DNA of 38,478 nt from Alphaproteobacteria bacterium (GCA_013289445.1 JABCZZ010000015.1:1-38478); one strand, 5' to 3'; positions 26,464 to 34,845 are shown, counted from the stretch's first letter. Numbers and translations are program-made. Notes: generated from the sequence alone by a model not told the origin.

Positions 26464-26469
26464 GATGGA

Positions 26470-27987
26470 TTGTTTTTTGCAAAAATTCGGGGCATAGCAG
26501 TGACTTCACATTGGCTGCAAAGGCTGCACAAAAAAATAAAATACTTTGCTGTATTTTTGCTGGTGCTTGCGGAAGGCGCGACTGCGATCGAGTATGCCAT
26601 CATCATTCCCGTACTGCTGGTCATCATCATGGGAATTGTCGAGTACTCCTTCGTCATGTATGCGACTTCCGTACTGGATGGTGCCGTTGAAACAGCGGCA
26701 CGTGCTGGAAAGACAGGTTATTCTCCTACCGCTAGTACTGCAAGCCGCTGGAATTATGTAAATGATTTACTGGATACGCAGGCAGGTGGCTTGCTGAGCA
26801 CAAGTGCGATTAATCTTACCGTAACTTCATATGCGAGCTTTGCCGATGTGGGCCAGATAGAGCCCTGCCAGCAAGGTATTCCTGAACCCTGCAATCAACC
26901 GGGACAATTCGTCGATGTCAACGGCGACGGCATACGCGATGATCAGGGAATTTCAGGGCCAAACGGTGCAGGCCTGGGCGGTGCGGATGACATTGTGGTC
27001 TATAGTGCAAGTTATCCCTGGCCAATCGTTCTGCCTATGTTACCCGTATTCGGCAACTCTGTGAACGGTACGGTTAACATCACCACAACAACCATAGTGA
27101 AGAACGAACCTTTTGCACCGCCTCCGGCACCCACACCCGCTCCGACTCCGACACCCACACCCATTCCGACCCCGACACCCACACCGGCTCCGACTTCGGC
27201 GCCCACTCCTGCTCCGACTCCGGCACCCACATCTGCTCCGACTTCGGCGCCTACATCTGCTCCGACCCCGGCGCCCACGCCCGCTCCGACTCCAGCACCC
27301 ACACCGGTTCCGACTTCGGCACCCACAACTGCTCCGACCCCAGCACCAACACCCGCACCCACTCCGGCACCCACTCCTGCGCCCACTCCTGCGCCCACTC
27401 CTGCGCCCACTCCTGCGCCCACTCCTGCGCCCACTCCTGCGCCCACTCCTGCTCCGACTCCGGCACCCACTCCTGCGCCCACGCCCGCTCCGACTCCTGC
27501 TCCGACTCCTGCGCCCACGCCCGCTCCGACTCCGGCACCCACTCCTGCGCCCACTCCTGCGCCCACTCCTGCGCCCACTCCTGCGCCCACTCCTGCTCCG
27601 ACTCCGGCGCCCACTCCTGCTCCGACTCCGGCGCCCACTCCGGCACCGACTCCTGCTCCGACTCCGGCACCCACTCCTGCTCCGACTCCGGCACCCACTC
27701 CTGCTCCGACTCCGGCGCCCACTCCTGCGCCTACTCCGGCGCCCACGCCCGCTCCGACTCCTGCGCCGACTCCGGCACCCACTCCTGCTCCTACTCCAGC
27801 GCCGACTCCTGCGCCGACTCCGGCGCCCACTCCTGCTCCGACTCCGGCGCCCACTCCCGCTCCGACTCCGGCACCCACTCCGACGCCCACTCCTGCTCCG
27901 ACTCCCGCTCCTGGTCCGACGCCAGCGCCTACACCTCAGCCTTGTGCGCCAGGCAATCCGAATTACCCGGGATGCCTGTTTGGCTAG
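26470..27987 (+). CDS. TadE-family pseudopilin with (APTP)n C-terminal tail (TadE-a, plus arm)
   Basis: 505 residues if started at TTG 26470; GTG 26500, behind GGGG, is an alternative. Residues 36-55 hold the class IVb prepilin motif [20 protein letters not shown], then [22 protein letters not shown]. The folded domain includes an acidic calcium-site-like [10 protein letters not shown] and ends at [11 protein letters not shown]. After that comes a tail of about 270 residues made almost only of A-P-T-P units, with a few T, S, V or I substitutions, and a cap [16 protein letters not shown] with two cysteines. The minus-arm paralogue stops four residues after the same VKNEP. The tail should be an extended polyproline-like rod, possibly O-glycosylated on threonine, projecting from the cell surface. 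Confidence 0.82.
   Translation: MFFAKIRGIAVTSHWLQRLHKKIKYFAVFLLVLAEGATAIEYAIIIPVLLVIIMGIVEYSFVMYATSVLDGAVETAARAGKTGYSPTASTASRWNYVNDLLDTQAGGLLSTSAINLTVTSYASFADVGQIEPCQQGIPEPCNQPGQFVDVNGDGIRDDQGISGPNGAGLGGADDIVVYSASYPWPIVLPMLPVFGNSVNGTVNITTTTIVKNEPFAPPPAPTPAPTPTPTPIPTPTPTPAPTSAPTPAPTPAPTSAPTSAPTSAPTPAPTPAPTPAPTPVPTSAPTTAPTPAPTPAPTPAPTPAPTPAPTPAPTPAPTPAPTPAPTPAPTPAPTPAPTPAPTPAPTPAPTPAPTPAPTPAPTPAPTPAPTPAPTPAPTPAPTPAPTPAPTPAPTPAPTPAPTPAPTPAPTPAPTPAPTPAPTPAPTPAPTPAPTPAPTPAPTPAPTPAPTPAPTPAPTPAPTPAPTPAPTPTPTPAPTPAPGPTPAPTPQPCAPGNPNYPGCLFG
27127..27936 (+). repeat. 12-bp tandem repeat encoding Ala-Pro-Thr-Pro
   Basis: About 67 copies of a 12-base unit of the type GCGCCCACTCCT, interleaved with synonymous variants (GCTCCGACTCCG, GCACCCACTCCT). 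Near 27380-27450 the unit is repeated exactly several times in a row. Because the unit is a multiple of three, copy-number slippage would change tail length without breaking the frame. Confidence 0.95.
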
Positions 27988-27991
27988 TCCA

Positions 27992-28582
27992 ATGAAAATA
28001 TTCAGTTTTATAAAACGCCAAACGCTAACATTCCGACAATCCACCCAAGGACTGGCACTTATAGAATTCGCACTTGTGTTGCCGCTGCTTCTACTACTGT
28101 TGTTTGGCACCCTTGAAGTGTGCCGCTATCTGCTGATTTCACAAAAACTGGAAAAAACAATCTACACCGTTACCGATGTTCTCACGCAAGCACAGCCCGG
28201 ACAAATCTCTGCTACGGATCTCCAACAGTATCTGGCGGCGGCAAATGTACTCATGAATCCGTTTGCATTAGGAGCTAGCGGCCTTGTAATCCTTACAGGC
28301 GTAGAGACGGGAACAGATCCCACCAAGCCTACCATAAGCTGGCAAGCTTGCGGTGGTGGCACACTCACACAGACGAGCACCGTGGGCAGCCATATAGGCT
28401 CAGCAGCGAACCTTCCTGCAGGCTTTACTATGACTGCGAATGAAGAGGTCGTCGTCGGAGAAATCTATTTCTATTATATACCATTGACGATACAAAATAT
28501 AATTCCTCCTACCACTCTATATCGCTATACTGTTTTTAAGCCTCGTCTTGGCAGTCTTACCTCCACTTCATCCTGTCCATAA
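27992..28582 (+). CDS. TadE-family minor pseudopilin (TadE-b, plus arm)
   Basis: 196 residues from ATG 27992, four bases after the preceding stop. Basic leader KIFSFIKRQTLTFRQ, then QGLALIEFALVLPLLLLLLF with the Gly and +5 Glu of class IVb prepilins. The blocks EKTIYTVTDVLTQAQP, EEVVVGEIYFYYIPL, LYRYTVFKPRLGSLTS and the last four residues SSCP match the minus-arm TadE-b. It is shorter because the loop region between them is reduced. Its stop TAA abuts the next ATG, so translation is probably coupled to the VWA gene. Confidence 0.82.
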   Translation: MKIFSFIKRQTLTFRQSTQGLALIEFALVLPLLLLLLFGTLEVCRYLLISQKLEKTIYTVTDVLTQAQPGQISATDLQQYLAAANVLMNPFALGASGLVILTGVETGTDPTKPTISWQACGGGTLTQTSTVGSHIGSAANLPAGFTMTANEEVVVGEIYFYYIPLTIQNIIPPTTLYRYTVFKPRLGSLTSTSSCP

Positions 28583-30196
28583 ATGAAAAATTCATCAGCC
28601 ATGTTTTACAATTTGCGCAGAATGATCCGGGGTGAAAATGGCAACGTTTTAGTGCTTATCGGCGTATCGCTATTCTTGATTGTCATGGTTATTGGCGCCG
28701 CGGTAGATATGACGCGCGCACAAACTTTGCGCATGCGCTTATCTTCTGCCCTCGATGCCGCGGGTCTCGCAGCAGCAGCCGTGGCCAATACGCCAGGTGC
28801 TGCCTATGTCAACGGCAGCAACATCGATTATAATGGCTGGGTACAGGAAGAAGCGCAACGTTACTTCACCGTAGAATTTCCTAGTGGCACCCTCGGCGCC
28901 ACGCATGTGAATATAAGCGCCATAATCTGCAATACCGGCACTGACCCCACTTGCTCCAATCTCAATACTATCACGCTGCAAGCGACCGCCATGCAAAAAC
29001 CGATCTTCATGTCTATTTTCGGTATCAGTAACTTGAGCGTGGTGGCTAATTCACAAGTTACCCGTAGCAGCAATGGCCAAGGCCTGGAACTCGTACTGGC
29101 AATGGATAATACGGGCTCCATGTCAGATACATTGTCGGACGGTACTACCAAGATAACGGATCTGCAAAATGTTGCCGTCCAGTTGCTCGATACTATTTAC
29201 GGCAGTGGCGACACGGTTTCAGGTGTCTATGTGGGGGTGGTTCCCTTCTCACAGGAAGTCAATATCAACGGTGCGTATCTTTCAAACTGGATGGATATTA
29301 GCGATCCTAATTTTGGTCAGTTTGATAACGCAGATACTGGGGGAAGCTGGCAAGGATGTGTCTTCGCACGACAACTTTCCTTTGATACATTTGACATCAC
29401 GGATGCGCCCCCCAGTGCGGGTGCTTTTGATAGATATATATGGCCTTCGGGCATTACTGCCGTTCCAGGTTATATCATAAATCAGTGGATCAACACTCCC
29501 AGTCCGTTAACATACAATACGCCCTTCAGTAATGTCGGCAACGGCCCCAGTCCTAACTATGAATGCCCGCAGCAGGCGATCCAGACGATGAGCGCCTCTA
29601 AAACAACCGTTAAGAATGCCATCGCTGGCATGTATCCATCTGGAGATACACTTCTGCCCATCGGCCTCGCGTGGGCGTGGAGGTTGTTGTCACCCAATTG
29701 GAGAGGCTGGTGGAATAGCGCAGAAATGTCCTTACATAACCTGCCGCTTGATTACACCGCACAGGACTCGGTAAAGGTAGTAGTGTTCCTAACCGATGGC
29801 ACAAATCACTTTCAATCCGTGAATTATAATGCCTACAAACTGCTGAGCAATTTTGAAGCCATCGCCCCAATAGCTGCAAATGTAGTAGATGAACCTTCGG
29901 CAGAAGCATATCTTGATACGGTGACATTACAGGCCTGTGATAATTTGAGAGCAGCAGGTATAACCATTTACACTGTCGGTTTCGGCAATCCGCCATCCGC
30001 ATATCCACTTACAGCAGCGGACCGCTTGCCTAACTCGGGTGTTGTGGACACCCAACTTCTTGCACAATGCGCCGGGCCAGCTGGATCCGCTGGAGGTATT
30101 ACAGGCTATTCCTTCGTTGCTTCGACCTATACAAGCCTTACTGTTTCTTTCAATGCGATTGCCAATTCGATCGAACGGCTGCGTATAAGCCAATAA
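28583..30196 (+). CDS. TadG-like VWA protein (VWA-3, plus arm)
   Basis: 537 residues, starting directly after the TadE-b stop. Anchor GNVLVLIGVSLFLIVMVIGA, then SSALDAAGLAAAAVANT. MIDAS motif DNTGSMS begins at residue 175, with FLTDGTN downstream. Conserved blocks GDTLLPIGLAWAWRLLSPNW and IYTVGFGNPP match VWA-1 and VWA-2, and it ends LRISQ. It lacks the Cys-rich insert of VWA-2 and most of the Ser/Thr-rich stretch of VWA-1, so it is the most compact of the three. Convergent with the methylmalonyl-CoA mutase gene; the 51-bp gap shows no clear terminator. Confidence 0.82.
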   Translation: MKNSSAMFYNLRRMIRGENGNVLVLIGVSLFLIVMVIGAAVDMTRAQTLRMRLSSALDAAGLAAAAVANTPGAAYVNGSNIDYNGWVQEEAQRYFTVEFPSGTLGATHVNISAIICNTGTDPTCSNLNTITLQATAMQKPIFMSIFGISNLSVVANSQVTRSSNGQGLELVLAMDNTGSMSDTLSDGTTKITDLQNVAVQLLDTIYGSGDTVSGVYVGVVPFSQEVNINGAYLSNWMDISDPNFGQFDNADTGGSWQGCVFARQLSFDTFDITDAPPSAGAFDRYIWPSGITAVPGYIINQWINTPSPLTYNTPFSNVGNGPSPNYECPQQAIQTMSASKTTVKNAIAGMYPSGDTLLPIGLAWAWRLLSPNWRGWWNSAEMSLHNLPLDYTAQDSVKVVVFLTDGTNHFQSVNYNAYKLLSNFEAIAPIAANVVDEPSAEAYLDTVTLQACDNLRAAGITIYTVGFGNPPSAYPLTAADRLPNSGVVDTQLLAQCAGPAGSAGGITGYSFVASTYTSLTVSFNAIANSIERLRISQ

Positions 30197-30247
30197 TCCA
30201 CACAAACTGCACCGCTTGAACGTAAGCGTGGCCTGCTCATGCTTGCT

Positions 30248-32404
30248 TTATTCGACGATGTAATTCCTGCGCAGGATAATACGCAGCACTTTTTCAGCGG
30301 CATCGGGTATATGGGTGCCGGGGCCAAAAATCGCCGCGACACCTGCATCTTCTAAAAATGCATAATCCTGCTGCGGAATCACACCACCGCAGACGACAAT
30401 GATGTCTGCCCTGCCTTGCTTGCGAAGTGCTTCCATCAGCTGCGGCACCAGCGTCTTGTGTCCCGCCGCATGCGAAGAAACGCCGATCATATGCACATCG
30501 TTCTTTACTGCCTGGCTTGCCACTTCCACCGGTGTGGCAAACAAGGAGCCGACATCGACTTCAAATCCCATGTCAGAGAATGCTGTGGCAATGACCTTGG
30601 CACCGCGATCATGTCCGTCCTGCCCCATCTTGGCCACAAGAATGCGTGGGCGCCTGCCTTTTTCTTTGGCAAAATTCGCTGTCTCGGCCAGAATCTTTTT
30701 TAAGCCCTCGCCGCCGTCATACGTTGCGCCGTAAACGCCGGAGATAGTTTTGATTTCAGCATTGTAACGGGCCCATACTTTCTCCAGCGCCATCGACACT
30801 TCGCCGACCGTGGCACGCAGCTTCATCGCCTCTACTGCCAGCGCCAGCAGATTGCCGCTGCCGTCCCTGGCCGCTGAAGTAAGCGCTTCCAGCGCCGCCT
30901 GCACTGCCTTGGCATCACGTTTTGTTTTTACTTCGTTGAGGCGCTTGATCTGCGAATTGCGCACCGCCGTATTATCGACATCGAGAATGTCGATCGGATC
31001 TTCTTTCTTGAGCGCAAATTTATTGACGCCGACAATCACCTGCTCGCCGCGATCGATGCGCGCCGACATGCGCGCCGATGCCTCTTCGATTTTCTGCTTG
31101 GGCATGCCTGCTTCGATAGCCTTGGTCATACCGCCCATGGACTCGGCTTCTTCCATCAACGCCCAGGCATGCGTCGCCAGCGCATGGGTAAGCGATTCGA
31201 CATAATAGCTGCCGCCCATCGGATCAACGACATGGGTAATGCCCGTCTCATGCTGCAAGACCAATTGCGTATTGCGTGCAATGCGTGCGGAAAAATCCGT
31301 AGGCAGCGCAATGGCTTCATCGAGCGCATTGGTGTGCAGCGACTGCGTGCCGCCCAGCACCGCTGCCATTGCCTCGATGGTGGTGCGGATAACGTTATTA
31401 TAAGGATCTTTCTCGGTGAGCGAGACACCCGATGTCTGGCAGTGGGTGCGAAGCGCTAAGGACATTGCCTTCTTTGGCTTGAACTCCGCCATGGTTCTTG
31501 CCCAGAGCAGCCGCGCCGCGCGCAGTTTGGCAATCTCCATAAAGAAATTCATGCCGATACCGAAGAAAAACGAAAGTCGCGGCGCGAAATCATCAATGTT
31601 CAGACCTTTAGCCAGAGCCGCACGCACATATTCGCGCCCGTCGGCAATAGTGAAGGCGAGCTCCTGCACTGCGGTGGCGCCGGCTTCATGCATGTGATAG
31701 CCGGAGATTGAGATCGAATTGAATTTCGGCATGTTCCTGGCCGTGTATTCGATGATATCGGCGACAATGCGCATCGACGGCTCAGGCGGATAGATATAGG
31801 TGTTGCGCACCATGAATTCCTTGAGAATGTCATTCTGGATGGTGCCGTTAAGCTCGCTCAGTGCTACCCCCTGCTCAAGCCCAGCAACGATATAGCCCGC
31901 CAGTATCGGCAGCACCGCACCGTTCATGGTCATCGACACCGACATTTCCTTGAGCGGAATACCGTCGAACAGGATTTTCATGTCCTCGACCGAATCGATC
32001 GCCACGCCGGCTTTACCCACATCCCCCACCACGCGCGGATGATCGGAATCGTAGCCGCGATGCGTGGCCAGATCGAACGCGACGGAAAGCCCCTTCTGAC
32101 CCCCCGCAAGATTGCGCCGGTAAAAAGCGTTGGATTCCTCGGCGGTGGAAAATCCGGCATACTGGCGAATGGTCCATGGGCGCATCGCATACATGCTCGC
32201 GCGCGGGCCGCGTATGAACGGTGCAAACCCCGGCAAGCTGTCGGCATGTTCGAGTTTCTCGAGATCAGCAGCGGTGTAAAGCGGCTTGACTGCGATTCCT
32301 TCGGGCGTTTGCCACGTCAGCGATTCGAGTGACTTTTCCTCGCCGATGTCCTTCTCAGCGAGCTTTTCCCAGTCTTTGAATGTTCTCTTAGGAAATTCAG
32401 CCAT
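30248..32404 (-). CDS. Methylmalonyl-CoA mutase
   Basis: 718 residues, the usual size of the single-chain or large catalytic subunit (ScpA/MutB type). The N-terminal TIM-barrel part contains [20 protein letters not shown] and [20 protein letters not shown], which line the substrate tunnel. The C-terminal 130 residues are the cobalamin domain with DGHDRG (Asp596, His598), whose histidine is the lower axial ligand, followed by [16 protein letters not shown]. It interconverts methylmalonyl-CoA and succinyl-CoA in propionyl-CoA breakdown, with adenosylcobalamin. No small subunit, epimerase or MeaB chaperone gene is adjacent. It lies 54 bp downstream of the phosphoribosyltransferase-like gene on the same strand. 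Confidence 0.95.
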   Translation of the reverse strand: MAEFPKRTFKDWEKLAEKDIGEEKSLESLTWQTPEGIAVKPLYTAADLEKLEHADSLPGFAPFIRGPRASMYAMRPWTIRQYAGFSTAEESNAFYRRNLAGGQKGLSVAFDLATHRGYDSDHPRVVGDVGKAGVAIDSVEDMKILFDGIPLKEMSVSMTMNGAVLPILAGYIVAGLEQGVALSELNGTIQNDILKEFMVRNTYIYPPEPSMRIVADIIEYTARNMPKFNSISISGYHMHEAGATAVQELAFTIADGREYVRAALAKGLNIDDFAPRLSFFFGIGMNFFMEIAKLRAARLLWARTMAEFKPKKAMSLALRTHCQTSGVSLTEKDPYNNVIRTTIEAMAAVLGGTQSLHTNALDEAIALPTDFSARIARNTQLVLQHETGITHVVDPMGGSYYVESLTHALATHAWALMEEAESMGGMTKAIEAGMPKQKIEEASARMSARIDRGEQVIVGVNKFALKKEDPIDILDVDNTAVRNSQIKRLNEVKTKRDAKAVQAALEALTSAARDGSGNLLALAVEAMKLRATVGEVSMALEKVWARYNAEIKTISGVYGATYDGGEGLKKILAETANFAKEKGRRPRILVAKMGQDGHDRGAKVIATAFSDMGFEVDVGSLFATPVEVASQAVKNDVHMIGVSSHAAGHKTLVPQLMEALRKQGRADIIVVCGGVIPQQDYAFLEDAGVAAIFGPGTHIPDAAEKVLRIILRRNYIVE

Positions 32405-32423
32405 ATAATGGCTTTAGCATGTT

Positions 32424-32435
32424 CATTTCGAAATG
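32424..32435. promoter_or_regulatory. 12-bp palindrome in the mutase leader
   Basis: CATTTCGAAATG is a perfect palindrome 20-31 bases upstream of the mutase ATG. Upstream on the minus strand, TATAAT (32458-32463) with GTGACG (32482-32487) at 18 bp could be the promoter, placing the palindrome near +20, a position suited to a repressor. Confidence 0.4.
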
Positions 32436-32458
32436 TGAATGCAAACCGTCGCCAGGGA

Positions 32459-33577
32459 TTATAAAGCCCGGCGAGGTTTGGCGTCACCCTTGACGGGGGG
32501 AACGCCGGGTGTTTCCTTTGCATTTTGCAAGGAATCAGGCTTGCCGTCTGAAGAAGGATCAACCTTAAGCACTACCGTAGCTTTGGCTTTGCGCACAGCG
32601 TTTGCCAACGCATCAGAAAAGCTGGTCAGTCCGCCTTGCTGTTGCCCGGCTTTTTCTTGCCTGGTTTCTTGGTGCGCTCCTCCTTGAGTATCTGCTGGAA
32701 TAGCTCCTGGGCTGATGCTCTCTCTTGCGTCAACTCCTTCTGCTGCGCGCCCGTAAGCGGCAAGGCCGGGGGCGTGCTTGAGGATTGCGTGGAGGGCTTC
32801 TCGGGCGGCGTGCCTTCGGGCTGCGGCGGCTTCTTGGAGTTCATGACCAATTCTCTGAAAGAGTTCGTCTTGGAGCGTTTTACCATAAGGAGGCACCTCA
32901 TTTCTATTTTTATATTCATCAACGAGCAGATTATTCGCAGTCGTAAAGGATTTAAGCTCACCGCTGGTATAAAGGCAGTGCGAGCTGTCGACGCCAAAGA
33001 TGCTTTGATGCAGCGCGTCATAATTATTATACCCGATAGCCTGTCTGGCACGGGCAATATCCTTTTGCGTCGGGCGAAACTGGGAATTAGGACCACCGCG
33101 GATGAGTGTACTGGCACACACCACTTTGCCGCCATGGGCCTCTATATGATCCATCAGATTGCGCAACGTGCCGCCGACGGTGAAATGATCGTCAACGATG
33201 AGGTAATTGCGTCCCGCCTGCACAGGACCCGCAAATTCTGCCTGCCGGACAAAGCGCTCTACCTTCTCTGCGCCGGTGCGCCCTGCCATGTTACTTTGCT
33301 GAATCGGTTCTTTACCGTTGATGCCGTCAACTTCCCATCCTGTGCGCTCGCCAAGCACCGAAGCAAACGCAAGCGGAATGGGATTATACTTCACCTTCTG
33401 GCCCTGCATGAATTCCATACCGTCCACCGGCACAATCACCGGATTGTCCTTGGCACACTGGGCTTTTATCTGCGCAAGCATGTCGGGGTTGGCATCGAGC
33501 AGATGTTCGGCATACGCGATGGCCGCGGCCTTATCGCCTTTTCTTTTGGTAAGCTCAAAAGCTTCCTGCGGACTCAT
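32459..33577 (-). CDS. Phosphoribosyltransferase-like protein with disordered C-terminus
   Basis: 372 residues from ATG 33577, the first start in the frame. Residues 1-45 are helical (MSPQEAFELTKRKGDKAAAI). Residues 50-165 look like a type I phosphoribosyltransferase: YNPIPLAFASVLGERTGWEV, GRTGAEKVERFVRQ, then the PRPP-binding loop YLIVDDHFTVGGTLRNLMDH with two acidic residues before the glycine-rich turn. The last 130 residues are Ala/Gln/Gly-rich and probably disordered. Within them, 32626-32844, a second minus-strand frame also looks coding. Substrate unknown. It is translationally close to a 53-residue gene upstream (stop 5 bases before this ATG). Confidence 0.72.
   Translation of the reverse strand: MSPQEAFELTKRKGDKAAAIAYAEHLLDANPDMLAQIKAQCAKDNPVIVPVDGMEFMQGQKVKYNPIPLAFASVLGERTGWEVDGINGKEPIQQSNMAGRTGAEKVERFVRQAEFAGPVQAGRNYLIVDDHFTVGGTLRNLMDHIEAHGGKVVCASTLIRGGPNSQFRPTQKDIARARQAIGYNNYDALHQSIFGVDSSHCLYTSGELKSFTTANNLLVDEYKNRNEVPPYGKTLQDELFQRIGHELQEAAAARRHAAREALHAILKHAPGLAAYGRAAEGVDARESISPGAIPADTQGGAHQETRQEKAGQQQGGLTSFSDALANAVRKAKATVVLKVDPSSDGKPDSLQNAKETPGVPPVKGDAKPRRAL
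32626..32844 (-). CDS. Possible overlapping 72-residue frame inside the phosphoribosyltransferase gene
   Basis: In another minus-strand frame, ATG 32844 opens MNSKKPPQPEGTPPEKPSTQ, continues with ALPLTGAQQKELTQE and QELFQQILKEERTKK, and ends GNSKAD. Its codons are mostly G or C in third position (AAG, CCG, CAG, GAG, CTC), like the genes around it, whereas the main frame here uses many GGA, AGA, CGA and CAA codons. No good ribosome binding site is seen. It could be a true overlapping gene or the sign of two compensating indels. Low confidence as a separate gene. Confidence 0.3.
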   Translation of the reverse strand: MNSKKPPQPEGTPPEKPSTQSSSTPPALPLTGAQQKELTQERASAQELFQQILKEERTKKPGKKKPGNSKAD

Positions 33578-33581
33578 CAGC

Positions 33582-33743
33582 TCATCGACCCCCGCGCACG
33601 CTAAGTATTTTTTCCTGATTTTGTTTTTGCGCGGCAGTCGCGATGATAGTTACCACCTCAGGGTGATGCACAAGCCAAGGACGCCGCCCGGTAATATACG
33701 GTTCATGATTTATATTTTGGCCAGTGTCTTTGCTAGCGGACAT
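33582..33743 (-). CDS. 53-residue hypothetical protein upstream of the phosphoribosyltransferase gene
   Basis: ATG 33743 follows AGGGAAG at 8 bases. The product begins MSASKDTGQNINHEPYITG, continues RRPWLVHHPEVVTIIATAAQ and ends LSVRGGR. Its stop TGA lies five bases before the next ATG (TGAGCTGATG), a spacing that favours translational coupling. Polar, no membrane segment. I do not recognise the family. The close linkage suggests a small partner of the phosphoribosyltransferase-like protein. Confidence 0.55.
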   Translation of the reverse strand: MSASKDTGQNINHEPYITGRRPWLVHHPEVVTIIATAAQKQNQEKILSVRGGR

Positions 33744-33927
33744 GCTGCTTCCCTATCCCCTTAGACTAACAGAGAATGGTTAAGCATTTATGACGCGTGG
33801 GAACGCAAAATAACATAATGATAAATAACATTTTTATTCATCATTCTGCAGGCAAATCCTATGGTTTTGCCCAAGGCCGCGCAGCCCCCTTGAGTGAGAA
33901 GGACAAATGCGTCATAAGAGGCGCCAT

Positions 33928-34017
33928 GGAGAGGTGGCCGAGTGGTTTAAGGCACTAGTCTTGAAAACTAGCGTGGGTGCAAGCTCACCGTGAGTTCGAA
34001 TCTCACCCTCTCCGCCA
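33928..34017 (+). tRNA. tRNA-Ser (UGA)
   Basis: A complete class II tRNA of 90 bases including the encoded CCA. Acceptor GGAGAGG pairs with CCTCTCC, the discriminator is G, the D-arm GTGGCCGAGTGG is typical of tRNA-Ser, the anticodon stem CTAGT/ACTAG encloses loop CTTGAAA with TGA at 33962-33964, a long variable arm follows (GTGGGTGCAAGCTCAC), and the T-arm has GTTCGAATC. It reads UCA and other UCN codons. A weak promoter (TTGAGT, 17 bp, CATAAG) ends 10 bases upstream. Confidence 0.97.
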
Positions 34018-34061
34018 AGATTTCACTGTATTGCACTATTTAGAGATAGCCGTCTTCGGCC

Positions 34062-34706
34062 ATGATGAAACGTTCTTTATATCTGTTGTTCATGACGGTT
34101 GTGATGGCAGCTTGCAGCCCGGTTATCAGGCCTTGCCCCCATCCACCTGCGGGCGATGTAGTATATGTAGTCGGGCAAGGCTGGCACGCCGAAATCGGCA
34201 TTCCGGTCGAAGAACTGAATGAAGATTTGGCCTTCTACCGGAAAGTTTTTCCCGGAGCCCGCACTATAATGTTTGGTTATGCCAAGAAGACATTCGTTAC
34301 CTCGCCACCTGAAACTATAAGTGAATATATTCTTGGTCCCTTGCCAGGCACTGCCACCGTTCATGCAGTCGGGCTTCGGGTCACTCCTCTTGAGGCTTAC
34401 CCTCCCGAAGCAACTATAACACTTTCTCTGCCGCCCGGAGGAATCAAGGCACTCTGCGCCTATATCAAGAATGATCTGGCCACAGATACTTCCGGTAATC
34501 CGCGCATAGTGGCTCACAGCACGAACCCTGACGGACTGTTTTATGCCGCACGGAGTCAGTACAATCTATTACATACCTGCAATACATGGACGGCAAATGC
34601 TTTACACCAGGCAGGGCTTCCGATTTCTGGCGACGGCGTTATTTTCTCGGGTCAAACAATGACGCGAGCGAACAACGTAGCCGAAACCCAGTGCAGATTG
34701 CGCTAA
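34062..34706 (+). CDS. DUF2459-family lipoprotein
   Basis: 214 residues. The N-terminus MMKRSLYLLFMTVVMAAC is a lipoprotein signal with Cys18 as the acylated residue. The mature part matches the DUF2459 pattern: VYVVGQGWHAEIGIPVEEL, FPGARTIMFGYAKKTFV, a central proline-rich turn, and LLHTCNTWTANALHQAGLP with a conserved Cys-Asn-Thr-Trp near the end. The His of QGWHAE and the Cys of TCNTW could form a catalytic pair of an NlpC/P60-like fold, but that is inference. It follows tRNA-Ser by 44 bases without an obvious promoter. Envelope-associated, exact activity unknown. Confidence 0.78.
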   Translation: MMKRSLYLLFMTVVMAACSPVIRPCPHPPAGDVVYVVGQGWHAEIGIPVEELNEDLAFYRKVFPGARTIMFGYAKKTFVTSPPETISEYILGPLPGTATVHAVGLRVTPLEAYPPEATITLSLPPGGIKALCAYIKNDLATDTSGNPRIVAHSTNPDGLFYAARSQYNLLHTCNTWTANALHQAGLPISGDGVIFSGQTMTRANNVAETQCRLR

Positions 34707-34713
34707 GGGACTA

Positions 34714-34845
34714 CTAGTTTGAAGGAGGTACTACCACAGTTACGTCATTAGGAGGACGCGAGCCATCGCCAACGCTGGAACTACATGCAGCAATCGCCAA
34801 CATGAGCAGAGTAAGTGCGGCGGCAATAGTGTTTCTACGGGTCAT
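34714..34845 (-). CDS. 43-residue small lipoprotein
   Basis: ATG 34845 follows AAGGA at 8-9 bases on the minus strand. The product is MTRRNTIAAALTLLMLAIAA followed by Cys21 and a short polar tail (SSSVGDGSRPPNDVTVVVPP, SN). The basic start, hydrophobic core and lipobox IAAC fit a signal peptidase II substrate, similar in size to entericidin-type lipoproteins. It is convergent with the DUF2459 gene, 8 bases apart. Confidence 0.55.
   Translation of the reverse strand: MTRRNTIAAALTLLMLAIAACSSSVGDGSRPPNDVTVVVPPSN

Noticed and set aside
27012..27890. Open frames encoding Gly-Val-Gly-Ala and Arg/Ser repeats opposite or out of frame with the APTP repeat
   Set aside because: Any frame through a 12-bp repeat without stop codons stays open. 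Only the plus-strand frame that continues from the prepilin domain has a credible N-terminus.
30206..30240. CGCTT/AAGCG hairpin between the VWA-3 and mutase genes as a bidirectional terminator
   Set aside because: Only five base pairs and no T-run on either side.
33818..33844. ATGATAAATAA/TTATTCATCAT imperfect hairpin upstream of tRNA-Ser
   Set aside because: AT-rich with one mismatch, not clearly linked to either flanking gene; expected by chance in such sequence.
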